DNA from: Gammaproteobacteria bacterium | GTDB taxonomy: Bacteria > Pseudomonadota > Gammaproteobacteria > Chromatiales > Chromatiaceae | DNA length: 41,850 nt | Assembly: GCA_021773975.1 (NCBI GenBank) | Contig: JAJFJN010000023.1 | Coordinates: 1 to 41,850 of the forward strand | Direction of reading: 5' to 3' | In this document: in pieces, positions 1 to 9,279 of the stretch | Position numbering within the stretch: the stretch's first letter is position 1 | How the letters are laid out: each line of letters begins with the position of its first letter | Position numbers and translations under genes: made by a program | Notes under the pieces: model-generated | The model's database searches: none | Seen by the model: only the letters and a program-made list of their open reading frames with translations | Told to the model about the DNA's origin: nothing

Positions 1-459
1 CAGTGCGTAGCGGTGTTGCTCTTGGTCAAGTGGGCGCATGCTCCAATCGGTGCGTGAGTGACTTTTATCCAATGCAATGTCGAGCAGTTTTTGTACTAGC
101 GCGGCGTAGCCTATCTGATCACCATAACCTGTTAGCATGGCAGCGAGCTGGGTATCAAATAGTGGCGTGGGCAGGGTATCCCATAGCTGGTGGAAAATCT
201 CCAGATCCTGCCGGCCTGCATGGAATATCTTGGTAATGTTCGGATCGGCCAATAGTGGCATTAAGGCAGAAAAGTCATCTATCTTTATAGGGTCAATGCA
301 GGCTGCAATGTTATCGTTGGCGATCTGAAGCAGGCAGAATTTGGGGTAGTAGGTCTTCTCCCGCAGGAACTCGGTGTCCAGGGCCAGCCATTCGCTATTG
401 GCCAGTTGAGCGCATAGATCGTGCAGTTGATCGGGTGTGTCGATGAAGAGTTCTTGCAT
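1..459 (-). CDS. rnd: Ribonuclease D, N-terminal part (cut by window start)
   Basis: This is a 3'-5' exoribonuclease of the DEDD family that trims tRNA and other stable RNA 3' ends in the cytoplasm. About 153 codons are visible before the window ends. The first exonuclease motif is seen as DTEF near residue 29, followed by a typical stretch LLQIA, then HAGRQDLE near residue 77 (second motif region) and a conserved FDTQLAA segment. The C-terminal exonuclease motif and the HRDC domain lie outside. I chose the ATG at 459; an in-frame ATG at 489 would add 10 residues, and neither has a strong ribosome binding site. It is divergent from the membrane protein at 556. Confidence 0.93.
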   Translation of the reverse strand, partial: MQELFIDTPDQLHDLCAQLANSEWLALDTEFLREKTYYPKFCLLQIANDNIAACIDPIKIDDFSALMPLLADPNITKIFHAGRQDLEIFHQLWDTLPTPLFDTQLAAMLTGYGDQIGYAALVQKLLDIALDKSHSRTDWSMRPLDQEQHRYAL

Positions 460-555
460 GCTGTTCCAACTGTTGTGGCCTGCCATCATGGCGAGGTTGT
501 CATGTGAAAGGTATGATGCCTATAGAAAAGGCAACTGTGAAGTGGATAACCTATT

Positions 556-1071
556 GTGAGTGCATTATTTAACTATTTTTTTGAACTGTGCCTGTTGCGA
601 GCCAAGCCGCAGGATCTTCCGGCATCCAATGTGTTACTGGTGCTCATTATTGCGGCTAATGTTTTAGTGGGTGTGCTGGCTTTTAGTGGTCTCTACGGCG
701 GTGTTTTGCGTGCGTTTATGGCCGGTGCGATAGAGAATCTCTTTTTCCTGGTGGTTTTGGGGGCGTTGCTCTATTTCAAAGGATTGCTTCCACGCTTTAA
801 CCAAACGGCAACCGCTCTGTTGGGGAGCAGCACGCTGCTGGCGGTCATATTGATACCACTCTATTCAATGAGCGGTACAGAAACTGAGCGCACAGCTACG
901 GCTGCCGTGGCTGATCTGGGTGCACTGGCGCTGCTTATCTGGTCGCTATCGATTATGGGACATGTCTTGCGCCATGCCATAGAGGTCCCTTTTGGGCGTG
1001 GAATTATGTTTGCCTTGATGTATTTTCTGTTATCCAGCCTATTTGTTGGGAGTCTGTTTCCATTGTCATGA
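556..1071 (+). CDS. Hydrophobic integral membrane protein, unknown function
   Basis: This 171-residue protein starts with GTG; no ATG lies near the start in this frame. Roughly five hydrophobic segments are visible (about residues 25-45, 53-73, 88-105, 118-137 and 150-168), so it should sit in the inner membrane. The overall pattern, a short polar N-terminus followed by tightly packed spans, resembles small Yip1-like proteins, but I cannot assign a family. Its TGA overlaps the ATG of mpl (ATGA), so the two are probably translationally coupled and co-transcribed. That makes a cell-envelope role a reasonable guess, no more. Confidence 0.75.
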   Translation: MSALFNYFFELCLLRAKPQDLPASNVLLVLIIAANVLVGVLAFSGLYGGVLRAFMAGAIENLFFLVVLGALLYFKGLLPRFNQTATALLGSSTLLAVILIPLYSMSGTETERTATAAVADLGALALLIWSLSIMGHVLRHAIEVPFGRGIMFALMYFLLSSLFVGSLFPLS

Positions 1072-2444
1072 AGATTCATATCCTCGGTATTTGCGGAACC
1101 TTTATGGGTGGCATTGCCCTGTTGGCCAGGGCGCTGGGCCATGAGGTGAGTGGCTCTGATGCCAACGTCTATCCGCCCATGAGTACGCAGCTCAAAGCAG
1201 CAGGCATTCATCTCTCGGAAGGCTACGATCCTGCGCATCTGAACCCGGCGCCGGATTGCGTGGTTGTGGGCAATGCGGTCTCTCGGGGTAATCCCGCGGT
1301 GGAATATATGCTGGATGCAGGATTGCCTTATGCGTCGGGTCCACAGTGGCTGGCAGAGCATGTATTGCAGAACCGCTGGGTGCTGGCAGTGGCAGGTACA
1401 CATGGCAAGACCTCAACCTCCAGTCTGTTGGCTTGGATATTAGAGGATGCCGGATTGAATCCCGGGTTTCTGATTGGTGGTGTTCCGGTCAATTTTGGTC
1501 TCTCTGCCCGCCTTGGGAGCGATCCCTTTTTTGTGGTTGAGGCGGATGAATATGACACGGCTTTTTTTGATAAACGTTCCAAGTTTGTCCATTACAGGCC
1601 AAGAACACTGATACTCAATAATCTGGAATTTGATCATGCAGATATCTTTGATGATCTGAAGATGATTCAGCGCCAGTTTCACCATCTGGTGCGCACGGTG
1701 CCAGGTTCCGGCCTGATTATTGCGCCAGAAGATGATCAGGCACTGCATGAGGTGCTGGATATGGGGTGCTGGACAAAGACGGAACAGTTCAGCCCGGATG
1801 CCAAATCACACTGGCACACCGCTCACTCCAATCCAGATGGCAGCCGTTTTGATGTGATCTGTCATGGCAAAAAAGCAGGTACGGTGGAGTGGGATCTGAG
1901 CGGTCGCCACAATATCTCCAATGCGCTGGCCGCCCTGGCTGCGGCGAGGCATGTGGGTGTTCCACCGGCTACGGCAGTGGGAAGTCTGAGCTCATTTCAC
2001 AATGTACGTCGCCGCATGGAACTGCGGGGTGATGTGAATGGCGTCAAAGTCTATGATGACTTTGCCCATCATCCAACCGCTATTGAGACAACACTGGCAG
2101 GCCTGCGTGCACGGGTGGGAGAAGAGCGCATCATTGCCGTGTTAGAGCTACGCTCCAATACCATGCGTATGGGCGTACATGCAGATCAACTGTCCTCCTC
2201 CCTGTGGGCGGCCGATTGTGTCATGGTCTATGCGCCACCCGAGCTGGCGCTGGATGTCGATAGAGTCTTTGCCGAGCTGGGTGACCGTGTTCAGCTGCAT
2301 GCCTCAGTCGCTGATATCGTAGCGGCCGTTGGAGCCAGTGCTCAATCGGGCGACCATGTTTTGGTTATGAGTAACGGCAGTTTTGAGAATATCCACCAGC
2401 GCCTGCTGGATACTTTAGCCTCATCAAGCATAGTGGTGGGTTAG
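1068..2444 (+). CDS. mpl: UDP-N-acetylmuramate:L-alanyl-gamma-D-glutamyl-meso-diaminopimelate ligase
   Basis: Mpl attaches the recycled tripeptide L-Ala-gamma-D-Glu-mDap to UDP-MurNAc in the cytoplasm, using ATP, and so saves murein peptides shed during growth. The 458-residue length is right for the family. Visible are an N-terminal Rossmann-like UDP-binding start (HILGICGTFMGG), the Mur-ligase P-loop GTHGKT at residues 110-115, the metal/ATP segment VVEADEYDTAF, the NNLEFDHADI segment and the C-terminal ligase domain beginning near YDDFAHHPTAI. It overlaps the upstream membrane protein by four bases and is followed without a gap by ubiX. Confidence 0.97.
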   Translation: MKIHILGICGTFMGGIALLARALGHEVSGSDANVYPPMSTQLKAAGIHLSEGYDPAHLNPAPDCVVVGNAVSRGNPAVEYMLDAGLPYASGPQWLAEHVLQNRWVLAVAGTHGKTSTSSLLAWILEDAGLNPGFLIGGVPVNFGLSARLGSDPFFVVEADEYDTAFFDKRSKFVHYRPRTLILNNLEFDHADIFDDLKMIQRQFHHLVRTVPGSGLIIAPEDDQALHEVLDMGCWTKTEQFSPDAKSHWHTAHSNPDGSRFDVICHGKKAGTVEWDLSGRHNISNALAALAAARHVGVPPATAVGSLSSFHNVRRRMELRGDVNGVKVYDDFAHHPTAIETTLAGLRARVGEERIIAVLELRSNTMRMGVHADQLSSSLWAADCVMVYAPPELALDVDRVFAELGDRVQLHASVADIVAAVGASAQSGDHVLVMSNGSFENIHQRLLDTLASSSIVVG

Positions 2445-3062
2445 ATGCCAGATTATGAAAAGCCAATTACTTTAGCGATTACCGGTGCCTCAGGCAGCGC
2501 CTATGGCTTGCGTCTGTTGCAGTCTCTGCTGGATGCCAAACGACGTGTCTATCTTCTGTTATCCCGGCCAGGGCAGATGGTCATCAGGATGGAGGCCGGG
2601 CTTGATCTGCCCAATACCCCGACAGATATTCAGGCCTATCTCAGCAAGCATTTCAAAGCCGGTGAGGGGCAGCTACGGGTCTTTGGACGTGAGCAGTGGA
2701 CAGCGCCGGTGGCGAGTGGCTCCAACCCCCCTGAAGCGATGGTGGTTTGTCCCTGCACCACTTCAACCCTCTCTTCGATTGCCTGTGGAGCCAGCAATAA
2801 TCTACTGGAGCGGGCTGCGGATGTGATGCTGAAAGAGCAACGCAAGCTGATACTGGTGGTGCGGGAAACACCTTTTTCTGCCATCCATCTGGAGAATATG
2901 CTCAAACTGGCGCGCCTTGGCGTGGTGATCATGCCTGCCTGCCCTGGTTTTTACAATCAACCAGAAACCATAGATGAGACTGTTGATTTTATGGTGGCGC
3001 GGATACTGGATCAGCTGGGTATAGAGCATAAGCTGGTACCGCGTTGGGGTGAGGATGATTGA
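2445..3062 (+). CDS. ubiX: Flavin prenyltransferase UbiX
   Basis: UbiX makes prenylated FMN from FMN and dimethylallyl phosphate; this cofactor is needed by the decarboxylase UbiD in ubiquinone synthesis. The 205-residue protein has the N-terminal flavin-binding glycine/serine motif TGASGS (residues 13-18), the [12 protein letters not shown] segment and the conserved VVRETPFS and [11 protein letters not shown] stretches. Its ATG follows the mpl stop codon immediately. No ubiD is present in the window, so its partner must lie elsewhere. Confidence 0.96.
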   Translation: MPDYEKPITLAITGASGSAYGLRLLQSLLDAKRRVYLLLSRPGQMVIRMEAGLDLPNTPTDIQAYLSKHFKAGEGQLRVFGREQWTAPVASGSNPPEAMVVCPCTTSTLSSIACGASNNLLERAADVMLKEQRKLILVVRETPFSAIHLENMLKLARLGVVIMPACPGFYNQPETIDETVDFMVARILDQLGIEHKLVPRWGEDD

Positions 3063-3104
3063 GGTAGGTAAACAAAGGCGCAGCTCAGAACTACTAATTT
3101 ACGA

Positions 3105-3914
3105 TTACTTTCCCTTTCTGCTCTGATCTAAAAAAACACGGTTACGCCCACTCTCTTTGGCTTGATAGAGCGCTTCATCAGCCTTTTGGATGAGATCAAT
3201 ATGCTGTTTCATGTCGCTTCTCAGCTGGGCAACACCAACACTGAGCGTGACCTGGCAGTGGGTGTTTCCATCGGGAAATATATGGTTGACAAAGCGTTTG
3301 CGTAGTTTGTGCGCGGTAAATTCAGCGCTTTCCAGGGTGGACCCAGGGCAGATGACAAGAAACTCTTCACCGCCATAGCGGCCTACGATATCAGTTTTCC
3401 GCAAGCCATCCATCAATAAGCGAGCACTTTCACGCAGCACGAAATCACCAAACAGATGGCCGTATGTATCGTTGACAGATTTGAAGAAATCCAGGAAATA
3501 GTGTTTGTCATTATTGTTAATGCCGATCCTATCGGGATGACTGGAAGCCGCAATATGCCCATCAGGTGCGAGAATATCTATAGAGAAGGGACTCGGTTAT
3601 AGGTACTTTGTTTTTGATTAGGTGTTGATTTAGCTTGGATTGGGCCAGCATTACATCGCCCTTGCTTTGTATGATGTTTTCCAGCTGGTCTCGGATATAG
3701 CCATCAGAAGCGTAGTTCTGTGTGATGATTTTAAACCGGTCAAGGAAGAGAAAGACCTCTCCCTCCCTGTGAACTCCGATGTGGCTCTGAGTCCAGCAAG
3801 GGTGCTATCGGTAAGTGCGTCCTTGGCATTGATATAGCCGAACTGCCCGATGATCAACATGGGAATGATCGAGATCAGAATAAAAATCAGTACCAGTTTG
3901 TAGCGGATAGACAT
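3105..3914 (-). pseudogene. Broken membrane sensor (Cache-like)-GGDEF diguanylate cyclase
   Basis: This is the wreck of a diguanylate cyclase with a periplasmic sensor. The N-terminus (from 3914) starts with a membrane span (LVLIFILISIIP) and reads to about 3770. The protein-like sequence then continues in another frame (EGEVFLFLDRFKIITQ), and near 3580 it shifts again to a Cache-like segment (ILAPDGHIAAS). At about 3488 this sensor sequence runs directly into the middle of a GGDEF domain (FFKSVNDTYGHLFGD), so the second membrane span and the start of the catalytic domain are deleted. The catalytic signature itself (RYGGEEF) and the end of the domain are intact. Two frameshifts plus a deletion make it a pseudogene. 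Confidence 0.88.
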
Positions 3915-3964
3915 TTAGTTTAGCTCACAATGAGTTGTAAGCAATTGAACAATGCCCACCTCTT

Positions 3965-3981
3965 GCGCATAGATTATGCGC
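3965..3981. repeat. Perfect 7-bp palindrome with 3-nt spacer
   Basis: GCGCATA and TATGCGC face each other across GAT, about 50 bases upstream of the start of the broken GGDEF gene. It could be a protein-binding operator or a small hairpin. No T-run follows, so it is not an obvious terminator. The rest of 3915-4213 shows no convincing gene. Confidence 0.5.
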
Positions 3982-4213
3982 CTGATTAGAGGGTGCTGGG
4001 TATAAGGCCTTTTTTGTAATAACCGCCAATATCCTGCGAGTGAATAGAATAGTGCAATGACTGATGATGCCCAATAATAATATCCTATGATTGATTATAG
4101 TTCAGAGGACGTGGGGTGGGGGTGCGTGTGCCATATGGAAATGAGTGTCGTGCTCAAGTTATTCTGGACACTATACGAACCAACAAAAGCAATGCGCGCT
4201 ATGGAGAGGTAGG

Positions 4214-4316
4214 TTAGCTTTTTAACAAAAGCTTATTGAGTTCGTCTGCGGGCAGTGGATGGCTAAAATAGTAGCCTTGATAGGTTTTGCATTCTTTATC
4301 CTTTTGCTGGGTATTA
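4214..4316 (-). pseudogene. C-terminal remnant of an EAL-domain c-di-GMP phosphodiesterase
   Basis: About 33 codons before a TAA at 4216-4214 match the very end of EAL domains: the stretch YQGYYFSHPLPADEL corresponds to the strongly conserved final strand (QGY-F-PLP). A TGA interrupts the frame about six codons upstream of this segment, and no EAL, DFG or ExVE motifs are found nearby, so only the tail remains. It lies next to the broken GGDEF gene on the same strand. The two fragments may have been neighbouring genes; the GGDEF part ends with its own stop, so they were not one protein. Confidence 0.75.
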
Positions 4317-4340
4317 TCTTGAAAGATTGATAGTCATATT

Positions 4341-4371
4341 AAAAGAGCCATTAGATTTTGGCTCCCTTTTT
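4341..4371 (-). terminator. Rho-independent terminator after the DedA-PAP2 gene
   Basis: A GAGCCA/TGGCTC stem (4345-4350 and 4359-4364, loop 8) is flanked by A and T runs on both sides. On the minus strand it is followed by CTTTTAA, 51 bases after the stop of the gene at 4422, and probably ends that transcript. Confidence 0.65.
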
Positions 4372-4421
4372 AATTGCCTTGTATTTTTGCTATTTTCAGT
4401 AGAGATAATTAACTTTATTAA

Positions 4422-6410
4422 TCAATCTATCTGTGCTGACTCTGCCTCTATTAATAGCAGATTGTGATCAATCTCTTTATGTCGTAAATCATTGATATCA
4501 ATGCGCAGCGTTTTCATCGGCATGACAAAATCGGCAGTGGTCTCCGCGTAGTGCAAAAGGGTCAGCGTGTGGGTTGATTGTTGCTGGGATATATTGCCTA
4601 ACCATAGTTGTTTTTGACTGGGTGTTAATACAGTATTAGATGACCATAGCCGCAGCACTAGTCGTCTCTCTTCAGAGATGGGTTTTATCATGGCTAGTGA
4701 TTCATGATGGCCATCATGCACCTGAGGAAATAGAGGGAGTGCATTGAGAGGTAGTGAGGGTGAGAGTAGTTTTAATAGATCATCCCAATTCAGATCTTCT
4801 GTTGGTTGCCAGCCTTTGTTTATTAGTTGCTGTTTAAGCCATTCTGGGTTTCCTGCGTATTGCAGATAGAGCGGGTGATTGTTTTGACCTCTAATATCAT
4901 GTCGGAAAGCAGGTTGCTTTTGCCACTCTTTGTCCCACCATGCTGTTGAGTTGAGGTGGTGTGTTTTTTGTATGGGTGTATAAAGCGCTACGTCTGCCTC
5001 TTGACTATTCCAGGTTTGTGCTCCTACTGTTAATACTAATAGTGTAATGAGAAAGAGTGTAAGGCTTTTCCAATAGATGATGGCTGTTGTGTGCCGATGA
5101 TAGGCAATGCCTAGCAGTGTTACCCAGGCTAGCCCTAAGCTTAGGCTGGCGATGACATCAGAAAACCAATGGACACCAAGATAGAGTCGGGACAGTGCAA
5201 CCAGCAGAGTTAATAGTGCAGCCAGGCTGTAAGATAACCAGCGATGTAGTGGCGTGATAGCACGGGCAATTATTACGGAGAGAAAGCCAAAAATAACGGT
5301 CGCTCGGAGTGTGTGGCTACTGGGGAAGCCATAGGGGCTGAGTCCGCTGATGCCAATATCTGGGCGGGGGAGCTGGATACTGTATTTCAGGATGATGGAG
5401 GCCAGAAAGCCAAAACCAACGGCAGCTAGCCAATAGCCAATGGTGTGCCACTGCCGTTGCCCTATTAGAAAAATGAGTACACCCAGTGCCAAGGTTGCGA
5501 TAACGGGAGCATCTGCCAGTCGAGTGAGGTGGATCATTAACTGATCAGCCCAGGGTGTGCGTAGGTTTTGCATACCTTGGAGCAGTGTTTGATCTATGCC
5601 AAGGCCACTCGTGCTGAGTGTGGCGGTTAAAATAAATGTAAAGAGGCCGGTAGCAAAAATAAGCAGGGTAGCCAGAGTGGCTAGCCCTTTGGCTTCAGGG
5701 TGTTGTGGGTCGGCCAGTGCTGCGGTTATATCTTTTAGTTTGGGGTGATTTTGGCTCCATCTAAAAGCAGCTTGTACCCAATCACTTGCGCGGGGGTGGA
5801 GGAAGAAAAAAAGCTGTTTAATACCCCAGATTATTAGCCAGATTAGTACGACTGATAGCAGTAGCAGAATAACCAGTCGGACGGCTACCTCTGATGCTAA
5901 TCCTAAAGATGCCCCCAGTACCATGCCAGGCAATAGATAGAGTGGAGCCCATGCCAGTGCAGAGATGACGTTGGCAACAATAAATCGATGGGGTGGCATG
6001 CCCATCATGCCCGCCACCATGGGGATAATGGCGCGGGTTGGCCCAACAAAACGACCGATGGCTACACTTTTTCCACCATAGCGGTGAAAGAATGCAATGC
6101 CCCGTTCAAGAGATTGTGGGTGTTTATTGAATGGCCAGATCTGCGTGAGTTGTTCACGATAGTGGTGACCGAGCAGGAAGCTGATGCCATCACCGGCAAT
6201 TGCACCCGCAACTGCCCAGCCACAGGTAGACCAGAAGTCGAGCTGCCCTGTGCTGATCAAGGTGCCAAAACCGATCATGAGTGCGGCACCCGGTATTAGC
6301 ATGCCGACAATCGCCAGAGACTCGCCCATGGCGACGAGGAAGATGACGATGCCAGCCCAGAGTGGGTGCAGGGAGATCCAATCCAGGAGCTGCTGCAATA
6401 GCTCAGTCAT
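4422..6410 (-). CDS. DedA / PAP2 phosphatase / LssY-like three-domain membrane protein
   Basis: This 662-residue protein joins three recognisable parts. Residues 1-200 form a DedA (SNARE-associated) domain with GRFVGPTR near residue 118; DedA proteins act on lipid-carrier flipping and membrane homeostasis. Residues 250-440 are a membrane PAP2 acid phosphatase with all motifs: K342...R349-P350, PSSH at 363-366, and R408...H414...D418. Residues 485-650 resemble the C-terminal domain of LssY. A plausible role is dephosphorylation of a polyprenyl or phosphatidyl phosphate in or across the inner membrane. The DedA-PAP2-LssY fusion is known from other proteobacteria; substrate here is unknown. It is separated from hemL by a long inverted repeat. 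Confidence 0.92.
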   Translation of the reverse strand: MTELLQQLLDWISLHPLWAGIVIFLVAMGESLAIVGMLIPGAALMIGFGTLISTGQLDFWSTCGWAVAGAIAGDGISFLLGHHYREQLTQIWPFNKHPQSLERGIAFFHRYGGKSVAIGRFVGPTRAIIPMVAGMMGMPPHRFIVANVISALAWAPLYLLPGMVLGASLGLASEVAVRLVILLLLSVVLIWLIIWGIKQLFFFLHPRASDWVQAAFRWSQNHPKLKDITAALADPQHPEAKGLATLATLLIFATGLFTFILTATLSTSGLGIDQTLLQGMQNLRTPWADQLMIHLTRLADAPVIATLALGVLIFLIGQRQWHTIGYWLAAVGFGFLASIILKYSIQLPRPDIGISGLSPYGFPSSHTLRATVIFGFLSVIIARAITPLHRWLSYSLAALLTLLVALSRLYLGVHWFSDVIASLSLGLAWVTLLGIAYHRHTTAIIYWKSLTLFLITLLVLTVGAQTWNSQEADVALYTPIQKTHHLNSTAWWDKEWQKQPAFRHDIRGQNNHPLYLQYAGNPEWLKQQLINKGWQPTEDLNWDDLLKLLSPSLPLNALPLFPQVHDGHHESLAMIKPISEERRLVLRLWSSNTVLTPSQKQLWLGNISQQQSTHTLTLLHYAETTADFVMPMKTLRIDINDLRHKEIDHNLLLIEAESAQID

Positions 6411-6423
6411 AATTTGATTATGT

Positions 6424-6472
6424 GCTTCAGGTTGTCGGGATGGTTAGTTATCTATTCCCTGCAACCTGAAGC
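6424..6472. repeat. Long inverted repeat between hemL and the DedA-PAP2 gene
   Basis: GCTTCAGGTTG (6424-6434) is perfectly complementary to CAACCTGAAGC (6462-6472). The stem can extend inward through GGGA/TCCC with one mismatch and a loop of about 15. It sits in the 81-base gap downstream of hemL and just upstream of the next ATG (6410). On the minus strand no T-run follows, so it is either a factor-aided terminator, an mRNA-stabilising hairpin, or a control element for the downstream gene. Confidence 0.6.
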
Positions 6473-6491
6473 ATTTTGGTTGTGGCAGCCT

Positions 6492-7775
6492 TTAGTTAAT
6501 CTCAGCAAAAGCGGTGCCAGCGGCTTCAAGAGTGGCTTTAATATCATCATCGCTGTGAGCCGAAGAGACAAAACCGGCCTCGTAGGATGAGGGGGCCATA
6601 TAGATACCGTGATTCAACATACTGTGGAAAAACTGTTTGAAGGCATCCTGATTACAGGCAGTGGCTTGAGCAAAATTCTCTACAGCTGGGGCATCAGTGA
6701 AGAAGATGCCAAACATGCCGCCGACCTGGTTATAGGTCAATGGAACACCGGCCTTTGCTGCTTGAGCGACTAGTCCCCTTGCTAGCTTCTCTGTAATGGC
6801 AGAGAGTACATCGTAAAAGCCAGGTGTAGCAATCAGCTCCAGTGTTTGTAGCCCAGCCGCCATGGCGACAGGGTTACCTGAGAGCGTGCCTGCTTGGTAG
6901 ACGGGACCCAGCGGTGCGATCTTCTCCATGATCTCGCGCTTTCCGCCAAAGGCTCCAACAGGCATGCCGCCGCCGATGATTTTGCCCAGAGTGGTTAGAT
7001 CTGGAGTGATACCGTAATAGCCTTGAGCACCGCCGAGAGCGACGCGGAAGCCAGTCATTACCTCATCAAAAATCAGTACGGTGCTGTACTGGTCGCAGAT
7101 CTCACGTAGCCCTTCCAGAAATCCAGCAACAGGTGGGATGCAGTTCATATTGCCAGCGACAGGTTCTACGATGATGCAGGCGATCTGTTCGCCAATCTGG
7201 CTGAAGAGCTCTTGTACCTGTTCCAGATCGTTGTAATCCAGTGTGAGGGTGAGCTCAGCGAGTGAGGCAGGCACGCCGGGTGAGCTTGGCTCGCCCAGTG
7301 TGAGTGCGCCGGAACCGGCTTTCACCAGCAGAGAGTCGGAGTGGCCGTGATAGCAGCCTTCAAATTTAAGAATCTTATCGCGACCTGTATAGCCACGTGC
7401 CAAGCGGATGGCACTCATAGTGGCCTCAGTGCCGGAGCTGACCATGCGCACCATGTCCATCGACGGTACGAGTTCACAAACCTTGTTAGCCATCTTTGTT
7501 TCAATGGCGGTGGGTGCACCGAAGCTGAGGCCATTCTGAACCGCTTTTTGTACGGTAGAGATGACGGCGGGGTGGGCGTGCCCCAGAATCATGGGACCCC
7601 AAGAACCGACGTAATCAATGTAGCGGTTGCCGTCCGGGTCATAAAAGTAGGCGCCAGAGGCGCGTTCAACAAATATAGGATCGCCGCCAACGCCGCGAAA
7701 GGCGCGCACAGGGGAGTTAACGCCACCTGGAATGTGATGCAGGGCTTGTTCAAAAAGTTCTTGGGAACGGCTCAT
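6492..7775 (-). CDS. hemL: Glutamate-1-semialdehyde 2,1-aminomutase
   Basis: HemL converts glutamate-1-semialdehyde to 5-aminolevulinate, the committed haem/sirohaem precursor of the C5 pathway, using pyridoxal/pyridoxamine phosphate. The 427 residues match the family length. Visible are [12 protein letters not shown] at the N-terminus, [15 protein letters not shown] (cofactor phosphate loop), [16 protein letters not shown], and [10 protein letters not shown] with the Schiff-base lysine near residue 265. Its ATG overlaps the thiE stop by four bases, with GAGG about 10 bases upstream, so it belongs to the thiD-thiE-hemL operon. Confidence 0.98.
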   Translation of the reverse strand: MSRSQELFEQALHHIPGGVNSPVRAFRGVGGDPIFVERASGAYFYDPDGNRYIDYVGSWGPMILGHAHPAVISTVQKAVQNGLSFGAPTAIETKMANKVCELVPSMDMVRMVSSGTEATMSAIRLARGYTGRDKILKFEGCYHGHSDSLLVKAGSGALTLGEPSSPGVPASLAELTLTLDYNDLEQVQELFSQIGEQIACIIVEPVAGNMNCIPPVAGFLEGLREICDQYSTVLIFDEVMTGFRVALGGAQGYYGITPDLTTLGKIIGGGMPVGAFGGKREIMEKIAPLGPVYQAGTLSGNPVAMAAGLQTLELIATPGFYDVLSAITEKLARGLVAQAAKAGVPLTYNQVGGMFGIFFTDAPAVENFAQATACNQDAFKQFFHSMLNHGIYMAPSSYEAGFVSSAHSDDDIKATLEAAGTAFAEIN

Positions 7776-8407
7776 CTTTGGGGATCCTCAAATAGTTTGG
7801 CGAATTGATGGCAGGTAGTTTGAATGTTTTTCTGTGCAAATATGCCCTGGATAACGGCCAGCATATCAGCTCCTGCCTGCACGAGTTGGATGCCATTTTC
7901 CGGGGTTATTCCGCCAATGGCAACCATTGGAATATGAAGCGCTTTTTTTGCTTGTTGCAGGAGCTCAATTTCAGCTTTAACGGCATTGGGTTTGGTGGCG
8001 GAGTTAAAGAAGCGGCCAAAGGCCACATAATCAGCGCCGGCGGACTCTGCCTCAAGCGCATGTTGGAGATTGTTGTAACAGGAGATGCCAATGATAGCGG
8101 ACGCTCCTAGCTTATTGCGTGCCTGTTGCAGGGAGATGTCATGCCGCCCGAGATGCACCCCGTCGGCATTGATTTGGCAGGCAAGTGCTAGATCATCATT
8201 GATAATTAGCGGGATGTTATGGGTTTGGCAGAGGCTGAGCAGTTGAGCGGCCTCTGCCAATCGCTTGGTGTGGTCATTGCTTTTATCTCGGTATTGGATG
8301 ATGCGAGCACCACCTAAGATGGCGGCTTCCACCTGGCTATATAGTTTGTCGCCTTGTCCCAATGCCTGATCGGTAATGGCGTAGAGTCCACTAAGTTTTT
8401 TAGTCAT
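7772..8407 (-). CDS. thiE: Thiamine-phosphate synthase
   Basis: ThiE joins hydroxymethylpyrimidine diphosphate to the thiazole phosphate to make thiamine phosphate. The 211-residue TIM barrel shows [10 protein letters not shown] (substrate lysine region), [36 protein letters not shown] and AIGGITPEN, all typical of the family. The start overlaps the end of thiD by eight bases and the stop overlaps hemL by four. ThiD, the preceding gene, makes its pyrimidine substrate. Confidence 0.97.
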   Translation of the reverse strand: MTKKLSGLYAITDQALGQGDKLYSQVEAAILGGARIIQYRDKSNDHTKRLAEAAQLLSLCQTHNIPLIINDDLALACQINADGVHLGRHDISLQQARNKLGASAIIGISCYNNLQHALEAESAGADYVAFGRFFNSATKPNAVKAEIELLQQAKKALHIPMVAIGGITPENGIQLVQAGADMLAVIQGIFAQKNIQTTCHQFAKLFEDPQR

Positions 8408-9203
8408 GTTTGTGTTGGTAGAGTCGATGAGGCAGTGCTTGGCCGCGGCCTAATTTATGGGCGTGAGCCAGCGATTGCCAGGCAAACTCCTGTGCATTAT
8501 AGAGTGCCTCGGTAAGATTTTGCCCCTGTGCCAGCAGGGTAGCAATAGCCGCAGCCAGGGTGCAGCCGGAACCGTGGTACTCATCGGGTAGTCGTGGCCA
8601 TTGCCAATGGTTGGTTGCTCCTCCTGGGCTATAGAGTGTATTGATGACCTCATCGCTCTCTTCGTGAGTGCCGGTAATCAATAGATGTTGGCAACTATTT
8701 TGCAAAAGTATCTCAGCACACGCATCTAATTCACTTGTGCCAGCCAGGGTGCGAGCCTCTTGGGAGTTAGGGGTGAGCAGGTAGGTGAGCGGCAGTAACT
8801 CTTGTAATAGCGTCTGCTTAAGCGTCTTGCTGGCCAGTGGTGTGCCTCCGCCAGCTGCTAGTACAGGGTCAATAATTACGGGAATGGTGGGGTGTTGTTC
8901 CAGTAGTTGCACCAGTGCATGAGCAATAGCAGCATCACCGATGAGGCCAATCTTGATGGCACTTACGGGGAGATCAGCTAATACGGCTTCAGCCTGAGCG
9001 ATCACCGTCTTGGGGTCAACAGGGATTAATTGCTGAACATTGCAGGTGTCTTGTATTGTCAGGCAAGTGATAGCACTGGTGGCGTACCCACCCAATGCGG
9101 CAATGGCTTCAATATCGGCCTGGATGCCTGCACCGCCACTGGGGTCATGGCCGCCAATAGCGAGCGTTATGGTGGGTGTTGAGCTAGATGCGAGATTGGT
9201 CAT
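8400..9203 (-). CDS. thiD: Hydroxymethylpyrimidine / phosphomethylpyrimidine kinase
   Basis: ThiD phosphorylates HMP and then HMP-phosphate, giving the pyrimidine half of thiamine. The 267-residue ribokinase-fold protein has the substrate loop GGHDPSGGAGIQ (residues 17-28), a DPVLAAGGG segment, LTPNSQEA, and the anion-hole motif GSGCTLAAAIA near the C-terminus. It is first in the thiD-thiE-hemL operon. I looked for a TPP riboswitch in the 212 bases upstream and saw no CTGAGA core, so thiamine control through that element is unlikely here. No strong ribosome binding site precedes the ATG. Confidence 0.97.
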   Translation of the reverse strand: MTNLASSSTPTITLAIGGHDPSGGAGIQADIEAIAALGGYATSAITCLTIQDTCNVQQLIPVDPKTVIAQAEAVLADLPVSAIKIGLIGDAAIAHALVQLLEQHPTIPVIIDPVLAAGGGTPLASKTLKQTLLQELLPLTYLLTPNSQEARTLAGTSELDACAEILLQNSCQHLLITGTHEESDEVINTLYSPGGATNHWQWPRLPDEYHGSGCTLAAAIATLLAQGQNLTEALYNAQEFAWQSLAHAHKLGRGQALPHRLYQHKHD

Positions 9204-9249
9204 TATGAGTATTTAATCTAAAAAGCCAGCTAAAAAATATATGTAAAAC

Positions 9250-9279
9250 ATAGTATGTTGGTTTGTTTAATGGGATCAA
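9250..9279 (-). promoter_or_regulatory. thiDp: Candidate sigma-70 promoter of thiD-thiE-hemL
   Basis: On the minus strand TTGATC (9279-9274) is followed after 18 bases by TACTAT (9255-9250). Transcription would begin near 9243, about 40 bases before the thiD ATG. This is a match by eye to the -35/-10 consensus only. Confidence 0.35.

Noticed and set aside
4120-4213. Rightward frame of about 30 codons antisense side of the EAL tail
   Set aside because: No start signal and no recognisable sequence; probably chance.
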